Positions 6,189-11,668 of a DNA stretch of 11,668 nt are shown one piece after another. The position numbers were made by a program, and so were the translations under genes. The stretch is from contig DLHV01000157.1 of NCBI GenBank assembly GCA_002483395.1, positions 20,471-32,138 on the forward strand, read 5' to 3'. The stretch is from Chloracidobacterium sp. UBA7659 (GTDB lineage Bacteria > Acidobacteriota > Blastocatellia > Pyrinomonadales > Pyrinomonadaceae). Under the pieces are notes generated by a model. The model ran no database searches. It had not been told where the DNA came from and saw only the letters and a list, made by a program, of their open reading frames with translations. How positions within the stretch are numbered: position 1 is the first letter of the stretch; every line of letters begins with the position of its first letter.

Positions 6189-8102
6189 ATGTTACCCCTT
6201 AAGATTCACGTCCCTGACGCGAGTTACCATAAAAACCTGATCTCATGCCAGGTGGCCTGTCCGGTGCATACCGATGCTCGCGGTTACGTGCGGGCAATCG
6301 CGGACGGGCGTTTCGACGAAGCGTATCTGATCGCCCGCGGGCCGAATCCGTTCGCTTCCATCTGCGGCCGCATTTGCGGAGCACCGTGTGAAATAGCCTG
6401 CCGCCGCGGGAAAATTCCAAAAGTTAACGATGACGGCATGTTTGTCGGGCAAGATCGCCCGATTGCGATCCGCGCGTTGAAGCGGTTTGCGTGCGATCAG
6501 GCCGGGCCCGAAGCACGGCCGATCGATGAGGTCCTGAGTTCGATAAAGAACTTCGTACCGCCGATAGCCGCCGATGCCGAAGAAATGGTGGCGCTTCTCA
6601 AATCGGGAATAAACCGAACCGTCGAGAAAGCCGATGGTAAAAGGATCGCGATCATCGGTGCGGGTCCCGCGGGGCTTTCTGCCGCACACGATCTGGCGCT
6701 GATGGGATTCAAGCCCGTTGTATTCGAGATAGAGCCCGTCGCGGCGGGAATGCTGGCGGTCGGTGTTCCGGCCTACCGGCTGCCGCGTGAACTGATCGAA
6801 AAAGAGATCTCTGTCATCGAAGCTCTCGGCGTTGAGATCCGCTGCGGCGTTCAGGTGGGGAAAGACATTTCGTTTGCCGAGCTTCGCGAAGATTTCGCAT
6901 CTGTGATCATAGCTGTCGGAGCCAAATCTTCGCGCGGATTGGGGTTAACCGGAGAGAACGGGCCGGGTGTTATCGGCGGCGTTGACCTTCTTCGCGCCGT
7001 TTCACTTGGTGAAAAGATCGAAATGGGCCGTGAGATAGTCGTCATCGGCGGCGGCAATGTTGCTTATGACGTTGCCAGATCGGTCGTTCGCCAGATCGCT
7101 TTCGATACGGCCCGGACGGCAGCCCGGCTTGCCGAGACCGCCCGTGTCTATTTGGTTTCGCTAGAAGGAGCCGAAGAAATGCCGGCCGACACGATCGAGA
7201 TCGTCGAAGGCGATGAGGAAGGCATCGAGCGTAGCAACGGCTGGGGGCCGACGGAGATTGTACGCGACGAGAGCGGGCGCGTAACAGGTGTCGCCTTTCG
7301 CAAATGCCTGCGGGTTTATGACGAAGACCGGAAGTTTTCGCCTGTTTATGACGACGAAGAAACGAAGATAATTCCCTGCGATACGGTCCTGCTTGCAGTC
7401 GGCCAGTCCCCGACACTTTCATTTCTCAAGGACGGCGGACAAGACGTTGAACGAGTGCGCGGCGACTGGCTCAAGGTTGACGCCGCCACGCTGCAAACCA
7501 CGGCTAAGGGTGTTTTTGTCGCCGGCGACCTCGCCCACGGAACGCGTTTGCTGATCGATGCCGTCGCCTCTGGCAAGACAGCGGCGCGTTCCGTTTATCA
7601 ATACATAACCGGTAAGGCGCTTGAACACGAACTTGTAAAAACTCATATCGTTCTCGATCGTTACCGGCGCGAGCGCGGTTACGAATCGATACGGCGCGTC
7701 GAAGTGCGAACGATTGATCCTGCCGAACGTCTGGAGCATCCCGAAAACGTGGTTGAGGTCGGTTACAGCCGGGAAGAAGCAATGCGTGAGGCATCCCGCT
7801 GTCTCGATTGTGGTGTCACACCCGTTTTTGACGGAAATCGCTGTGTTTTGTGCGGTGGTTGCGCCGATGTTTGCCCGACAGAATGTTTAAAGCTGATCTC
7901 GCTCGATGATCTCGATTTCGACATGGAAGTATCCGATCTAATCACCCGTTCAATAGGCCGGGATTCCGAGCTAAGTGAGAACTCGGCGATCTTGAAAGAC
8001 GAAGATAGGTGCATTCGATGCGCGCTTTGCGCGATCCGATGCCCGGTGGATGCGATCTCGATGGAGCGAGTCACATTTTCAACAACTTGGAGTTCAATAT
8101 GA
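6189..8102 (+). CDS. GltD-like FAD/NAD(P) oxidoreductase with N- and C-terminal Fe-S domains, in a Rieske/cytochrome b operon
   Basis: A 637-residue iron-sulphur flavoprotein related to glutamate synthase small subunit, NfnB and dihydropyrimidine dehydrogenase. Domain order: N-terminal Fer4_20-type cluster domain with C20, C24 and C59-x3-C63-x3-C67-x3-C71; FAD site IIGAGPAGL (155-163); pyridine nucleotide site VVIGGGNVAYD (284-294); second FAD contact VFVAGDLAHG (442-451); CLDCG (C538, C541); then two ferredoxin motifs, C552-x2-C555-x2-C558-x3-C562-P and C608-x2-C611-x2-C614-x3-C618-P. No signal peptide or membrane helix is seen, so it should be cytoplasmic. It overlaps the Rieske gene (ATGA), which ties it to that complex, and no GltB-like gene is present, so glutamate synthase is unlikely. 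The likely role is exchanging electrons between NAD(P)H or a ferredoxin-like partner and the membrane complex; this is inference. The start is uncertain: ATG 6189 is preferred, while GTG 6165 would add eight residues; neither has a strong ribosome site. Confidence 0.93.
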   Translation: MLPLKIHVPDASYHKNLISCQVACPVHTDARGYVRAIADGRFDEAYLIARGPNPFASICGRICGAPCEIACRRGKIPKVNDDGMFVGQDRPIAIRALKRFACDQAGPEARPIDEVLSSIKNFVPPIAADAEEMVALLKSGINRTVEKADGKRIAIIGAGPAGLSAAHDLALMGFKPVVFEIEPVAAGMLAVGVPAYRLPRELIEKEISVIEALGVEIRCGVQVGKDISFAELREDFASVIIAVGAKSSRGLGLTGENGPGVIGGVDLLRAVSLGEKIEMGREIVVIGGGNVAYDVARSVVRQIAFDTARTAARLAETARVYLVSLEGAEEMPADTIEIVEGDEEGIERSNGWGPTEIVRDESGRVTGVAFRKCLRVYDEDRKFSPVYDDEETKIIPCDTVLLAVGQSPTLSFLKDGGQDVERVRGDWLKVDAATLQTTAKGVFVAGDLAHGTRLLIDAVASGKTAARSVYQYITGKALEHELVKTHIVLDRYRRERGYESIRRVEVRTIDPAERLEHPENVVEVGYSREEAMREASRCLDCGVTPVFDGNRCVLCGGCADVCPTECLKLISLDDLDFDMEVSDLITRSIGRDSELSENSAILKDEDRCIRCALCAIRCPVDAISMERVTFSTTWSSI

Positions 8103-8578
8103 CGACAAAAGCCGAAGAGAAAAAATCACGCTTCGATCCGGAGCCAATGCCGCGGCGTGATTTTCTGGGCATTGCGGCACTTGGCTCAATGGCGGCGGCT
8201 TTCGGGCTTTCAATTCTCGGAATGCTCAAACTTCCGAAGGCCGCCGTGTCTGCCTCGCTGGCGAAAAAATTCAACGTGGCCTTGCCGGACACACTGGCGG
8301 AAGGGGAGGCATTTATTCCTCCCGGTAGGAACGTCGCGGTTTTTCGGGATGGCGAGGGCGTATTTGCGATCTCGACCGTTTGCACACATTTGGGATGCAT
8401 TGTCAAAACCAGCGTAAATGGCTTTGATTGTCCCTGCCACGGCTCGGGTTTTACGAAAGACGGAACGGTAAGAAAGGGGCCGGCCCCGAAGCCGCTTCCG
8501 TGGCTGAAAGTGTCTAATAACGGCGGAATGATAACCGTCGATGAAGATTCGAAGGTCAAATCCGGAACAAAGGTGTAG
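8099..8578 (+). CDS. Rieske [2Fe-2S] iron-sulphur protein of a cytochrome bc/b6f-type complex
   Basis: A 159-residue Rieske protein that takes electrons from quinol at the Qo site of cytochrome b and passes them to cytochrome c. Box I, CTHLGC, gives ligands C95 and H97; box II, CPCHGSGF, gives C111 and H114; C100 and C113 can form the usual disulphide. The N-terminus carries a twin-arginine motif, PRRDFLG at 18-24, followed by one hydrophobic helix (about 23-45), as expected for an uncleaved Tat-exported membrane anchor. Its ATG overlaps the stop of the flavoprotein gene in ATGA, with GGAG at 8087-8090 eight bases upstream; the longer frame from 8009 lies within the flavoprotein gene and is not used. 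The cytochrome b gene follows three bases after the stop. All ligands are present. Confidence 0.97.
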   Translation: MTTKAEEKKSRFDPEPMPRRDFLGIAALGSMAAAFGLSILGMLKLPKAAVSASLAKKFNVALPDTLAEGEAFIPPGRNVAVFRDGEGVFAISTVCTHLGCIVKTSVNGFDCPCHGSGFTKDGTVRKGPAPKPLPWLKVSNNGGMITVDEDSKVKSGTKV

Positions 8579-8581
8579 ATC

Positions 8582-10129
8582 ATGAAAGCAGAAGGCTATT
8601 CGGCATTACACGAATTTTGGATCAATCTGCGAACTATCCCGAACCATGTTTATCGGGCAATGTTTCGCGGCGGTGCACCGAAAACGGACCGCACACGGTC
8701 ATCCTTTATCTTTGGCAACGTCTTTCTGCATCTTCATTCCGTCCGCACACACCTTTGGAGTCTGCGTTGGAGCACGACGATGGGCCTCGGCATCATTACG
8801 ACCGCCGCGTTCCTGATAACTCTGATCACGGGCATTCTCTTGATGTTCTACTACAAACCGTATCCGGAAGTGGCCTATCAATCGATGAAGGACATTCACT
8901 TCATTGTGCCGACCGGACGGTTTATGCGAAATATTCATCGATGGGCGGCGAACGTGATGGTCATTGCCGTAATACTGCACATGGCTCGAGCGTTTTATAC
9001 GGCCGCTTACCGCAACCCGCGAGAGTTTAACTGGTTTATCGGATGGGGCCTGCTGGTCACCACTTTGGGTTTGTCGTTTACAGGCTATTTGCTCCCGTGG
9101 GACCAACTTGCATATTGGGCGATCACGATCGGGGCGAATATCGCTCAATCACCGCGTGAGATCACCGATGCAATTGGTATCACGGAATGGTTCGACATTG
9201 GCGGACTTCAGCGTGAGATTTTGCTTGGCTCCGACAAGGTCGGCGAGGAAGCTCTTATCAGATTCTATCTGCTCCACGTGATGATCTTGCCGTTGGCTCT
9301 GGTCATGTTGATGGCGGTACATTTTTGGCGTATCCGAAAGGACGGCGGGTTGGCAAAACCCAACGATGCCGACGAACGTGTTGCGGACGAAGCGAAAGAA
9401 TTCTATCCCGTTTTCACCGATGCACCGGCGAAAACCTACCATCTGGCCGCCGTAGTTAAGGGCAAAACCCCGGCGGTCGGCAGCGGGCCGGAACACACCG
9501 TTCCGTCGATGCCGCACCTTTTCTACGCCGAGCTGGGCGTGCTGATGCTGACGACGCTGATCTGCGTCGGCCTCGCGTTCATTTCCGACGCCCCGCTCAA
9601 AGAACTGGCAAATCCGCTTGTTCCAGAAAACCCGGCGAAGGCTCCGTGGTATTTCCTCGGGCTGCAGGAAATCGTTTCGTTCTCGGCTTTCATGGGCGGG
9701 ATCGGAATTCCGATGTTGTGCGTTATTGGCTTGGGGCTAATCCCGTTTCTGGATCGAGAAAAAGAAGGGACGGGCGAATGGTTCGGCGGGCCGGGCGGTT
9801 GGAAGCTGGTCAAGTGGTCGCTTGTGGTCGGCTTTGTTTCGTCGATCGCGGTTGAGGCATTTGCGATTCGTTTCGGCTGGCTTCGCGAATGGTTCCCCGA
9901 TATTCCGCAGCTCTTCATCACTTTCATCAATCCGGGAACAGTCCTGACACTGATCTATGCCGTCTTTTCAATCTGGGCGGTGCGCCGTTACAACTCGACC
10001 CGAGCGGGAGCGTTGGCCCTATTTACATGTTTTTTGTGCGGATTCATTGTGCTGACGGTGATCGGCACTTACTTCCGCGGCCCGAATTGGGATTTTTACT
10101 GGTCGCCGTCGTCGTGGCCGGGACACTAA
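8582..10129 (+). CDS. Cytochrome b of a quinol:cytochrome c oxidoreductase, b6 and subunit IV parts in one chain
   Basis: A 515-residue membrane protein that binds two b haems and the quinone sites. The N-terminal half (about 50-250) is cytochrome b6-like with four helices; haem ligands are H119 (NIHRWAA), H133 (ILHMARAF), H232 (LLHVMILP) and H247 (AVHFWRIRK). The spacings of 14 and 15 are as in b6f and Bacillus-type cytochromes b, whereas mitochondrial-type bc1 has 14 and 14. A hydrophilic linker (250-310) leads to a subunit IV-like half with about five helices (near 318-336, 369-390, 411-428, 452-467, 477-496). The Qo motif, normally PEWY, reads APWY at 354-357. ATG 8582 is preceded by AAGGTG overlapping the Rieske stop. 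Downstream lies a multihaem cytochrome c that probably replaces cytochrome c1 or f as electron acceptor. Confidence 0.96.
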   Translation: MKAEGYSALHEFWINLRTIPNHVYRAMFRGGAPKTDRTRSSFIFGNVFLHLHSVRTHLWSLRWSTTMGLGIITTAAFLITLITGILLMFYYKPYPEVAYQSMKDIHFIVPTGRFMRNIHRWAANVMVIAVILHMARAFYTAAYRNPREFNWFIGWGLLVTTLGLSFTGYLLPWDQLAYWAITIGANIAQSPREITDAIGITEWFDIGGLQREILLGSDKVGEEALIRFYLLHVMILPLALVMLMAVHFWRIRKDGGLAKPNDADERVADEAKEFYPVFTDAPAKTYHLAAVVKGKTPAVGSGPEHTVPSMPHLFYAELGVLMLTTLICVGLAFISDAPLKELANPLVPENPAKAPWYFLGLQEIVSFSAFMGGIGIPMLCVIGLGLIPFLDREKEGTGEWFGGPGGWKLVKWSLVVGFVSSIAVEAFAIRFGWLREWFPDIPQLFITFINPGTVLTLIYAVFSIWAVRRYNSTRAGALALFTCFLCGFIVLTVIGTYFRGPNWDFYWSPSSWPGH

Positions 10130-10157
10130 AAGTTTGAAATTCGAGTATGGAGGTTAT

Positions 10158-10376
10158 ATGAAAATGTTTTTATCAAAAATGAACACCGGAAAACTACTTA
10201 TTGATTTTGTAACCGTGTTCGCAGCAACACTGGTTGTTTCCGTCATTCTAACTTTGCTTTGGAATAGCATTTTTCACGGAACAACGACCATAGACTGGGA
10301 AACATCGTTTCGCTTCACCATCGTTTTCGGCATCATCCTGGCATGGATAGAAGCGAGAAGAAATATGGTGAAATAG
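10158..10376 (+). CDS. Small two-helix membrane protein, unknown function
   Basis: A short protein (72 residues from ATG 10158) with two predicted membrane helices, about residues 13-36 (VTVFAATLVVSVILTLLW) and 51-64 (FRFTIVFGIILAWI), and a basic tail (EARRNMVK). I do not recognise a named family. The start is uncertain: GGAGG at 10149-10153 is four bases before ATG 10158 and ten before ATG 10164, and a TTG at 10134 would add eight residues. It starts under 30 bases after cytochrome b and precedes the cytochrome c gene, so it may be a small accessory subunit of the complex; this rests on position only. Confidence 0.65.
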   Translation: MKMFLSKMNTGKLLIDFVTVFAATLVVSVILTLLWNSIFHGTTTIDWETSFRFTIVFGIILAWIEARRNMVK

Positions 10377-10462
10377 CGGAATATTTCGACTTTGTAAGGC
10401 GAACGCCACAGGGCAATCTTTTCGAGATTCCGACAGAGGAAGGATTTGGGCGGATTTACTGA
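10343..10462 (+). CDS. Possible 39-residue small ORF overlapping the end of the two-helix protein gene
   Basis: An ATG-started frame overlaps the last 34 bases of the preceding gene and continues to a TGA at 10460, filling most of the gap before the cytochrome c gene. The predicted peptide is soluble, charged and of ordinary composition (for example YGEIAEYFDFVRR and GNLFEIPTEEGFGRIY), not the low-complexity or arginine-rich sequence usual for shadow frames. No clear ribosome binding site is seen, so translation would depend on coupling. It could equally be the remnant of a longer gene or a chance frame. No family is recognised. Confidence 0.3.
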   Translation: MDRSEKKYGEIAEYFDFVRRTPQGNLFEIPTEEGFGRIY

Positions 10463-10501
10463 ATTGTAGTCGATGACGAACGCGAAATTTGGGACAGTGT
10501 A

Positions 10502-11668
10502 ATGAACAAGAACAAGTATCTGTTGATGATCTCAAGCATAGGAGTTTTCCTGCTCCTGGTGGCGGCGGCTGTCTCTGAGAATTTTCTTAAGGAATGGCAT
10601 CAGATACAGGCGGGCGCGTCCACGACCGAGGGCTCCGTTGACGTGCGGCTCAGACAGATCGTCAACCCCAATCTGAAAACCGCCGACCGCTGTGTCACCT
10701 GTCACACGGGCATGGCCGCCGGCGAGCAGATAACTTCACCGCTAAAGGTCGGAGCGGCACACAAACCTGTTGTTCACTCACCGACCGATATCGGCTGCAC
10801 GGTTTGTCACGGCGGACAAGGCCAGGCAACCGAGAAAGACGACGCACATGGAAATGTTCATTTTTGGACCGAACCGATGCTGCCGGCAAAATACGCATAT
10901 GCAAGCTGCGGCACATGTCACACGCCGCTGAACGTGCCGAATCAGCCTACGTTCGAAAATGCGCGCAAGACCTTCGAGCGCCTCGATTGTTATGCATGCC
11001 ACCGTCTTGATGGACGAGGCGGAACGCTGCGTCCAGGCGGCAATCTGACGGGAATGGAAGGCCCTGACCTTTCGCACATCGGGCTGAAAGGCTACAACCT
11101 GGAATGGTATGCCGCTCACTTGCAAAAATCGCAGCAGGCGGTTGACGGTGCCTGGAAAAGCTCATTCAGCGAGATCGGCGAGCCCGACAGAGCGGCGCTA
11201 AAGATATTTCTCGATACCCAGATGGGAGCACCCAAACTGATCGAGGCAAAGGCTCAATTTAACACGGTCGGATGCACCGGATGCCATACCGTAGGAAGTT
11301 TTGGCGGTGACGCCGGCGTAAATCTGTCACTCTCCGGTCTAAAAGATCCAAACCAACTGAATTTTTCGAAGGTGCAAGGTGATCACACGTTTTCAAACTG
11401 GGTCGTCCAGCATTTTCGATCACCATCATCGACGGTCGCCGGATCGCAAATGCCGGCACTCGGACTTTCGGAGAATCAGATCGATCTGCTTACGCTCTAT
11501 ACTCTTTCGCTTCGGCGACGGACGCTTCCGGATATTTATCTTCCGAAAGACCGGGTAAAGGCGATGCGTTTCGGAGCACGCGAATTTGCAAGCAATGGCG
11601 AAACTATCTTCACCGCCGTTTGTTCGAGCTGCCACGGAGCAAACGGGCGCGGCATGCGTTTTCCGGGT
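10502..11668 (+). CDS. Multihaem cytochrome c (at least six haems), 3' end outside window
   Basis: The frame from ATG 10502 stays open to the window end, giving 389 residues. Residues 1-24 form a signal peptide or membrane anchor (basic MNKNK, then a hydrophobic stretch), so the protein faces the periplasm. Six CxxCH haem sites are visible: C64-H68, C99-H103, C136-H140, C163-H167, C258-H262 and C374-H378. The first three are close together and look like a small multihaem module. The last three each open a class I cytochrome c-like domain; the fifth ends in SQMPALGLSENQIDLL with M317 as probable axial ligand. The sequence GETIFTAVCSSCHGANGRG at the end starts a further such domain, so more haems may follow. 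GGGA seven bases before the ATG is a weak ribosome site; an in-frame TGA at 10460 limits longer starts. It probably acts as electron acceptor of the Rieske/cytochrome b pair, in place of cytochrome c1. Confidence 0.95.
   Translation, partial: MNKNKYLLMISSIGVFLLLVAAAVSENFLKEWHQIQAGASTTEGSVDVRLRQIVNPNLKTADRCVTCHTGMAAGEQITSPLKVGAAHKPVVHSPTDIGCTVCHGGQGQATEKDDAHGNVHFWTEPMLPAKYAYASCGTCHTPLNVPNQPTFENARKTFERLDCYACHRLDGRGGTLRPGGNLTGMEGPDLSHIGLKGYNLEWYAAHLQKSQQAVDGAWKSSFSEIGEPDRAALKIFLDTQMGAPKLIEAKAQFNTVGCTGCHTVGSFGGDAGVNLSLSGLKDPNQLNFSKVQGDHTFSNWVVQHFRSPSSTVAGSQMPALGLSENQIDLLTLYTLSLRRRTLPDIYLPKDRVKAMRFGAREFASNGETIFTAVCSSCHGANGRGMRFPG

Noticed and set aside
6189..8102. Glutamate synthase small subunit (gltD)
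   Set aside because: The core fold matches, but the C-terminal ferredoxin domain, the lost YRR motif, the lack of gltB and the overlap with a Rieske gene all argue for a different role.

Overview
The window is one strand of a bacterial respiratory region: every convincing gene reads left to right, and there are no RNA genes, insertion sequences or CRISPR arrays. The gene content (uptake NiFe hydrogenase, a Rieske/cytochrome b complex with a multihaem cytochrome c, moderate GC) points to a respiring, facultatively or microaerobically H2-oxidising bacterium. A member of Acidobacteriota or a neighbouring phylum is my best guess, but this is inferred from gene combination and style and is not proven by any marker in the window.

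Region 1 (1-4609) is the 3' part of a hydrogenase operon. It holds the C-terminal part of the NiFe large subunit (cut by the window start), its membrane cytochrome b (HyaC/HupC type), the HyaD/HupD-type endopeptidase that processes the large subunit, then hypC, hypD and hypE for building the Fe(CN)2CO ligand set. Genes are tightly packed or overlap. The catalytic signatures are intact: DPCxxCxxH plus a 15-residue tail on the large subunit, E/D/H nickel ligands in the protease, and the C-terminal PRIC of HypE. hypA, hypB, hypF and the small subunit are not in the window.

Region 2 (4610-6188) holds moaA, a radical SAM enzyme of molybdenum cofactor synthesis, between two intergenic stretches. 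Both stretches carry a similar ATGA-N5-ATCAT type dyad, each about 30 bases upstream of a CATAWW -10-like box. This suggests that one CRP/FNR-type regulator may control moaA and the downstream operon.

Region 3 (6189-11668) is a second respiratory operon: a GltD-like FAD/NAD(P) oxidoreductase with N- and C-terminal iron-sulphur domains, a Rieske protein, a one-piece b6f-like cytochrome b, one or two small ORFs, and a cytochrome c with at least six haem motifs that runs off the window. The order suggests a quinol:cytochrome c oxidoreductase that carries a pyridine-nucleotide-reactive flavoprotein module. This is the most interesting system here: electrons from H2 (region 1) could enter the quinone pool, and the Rieske/b complex could pass them to cytochrome c while possibly exchanging electrons with NAD(P)H.
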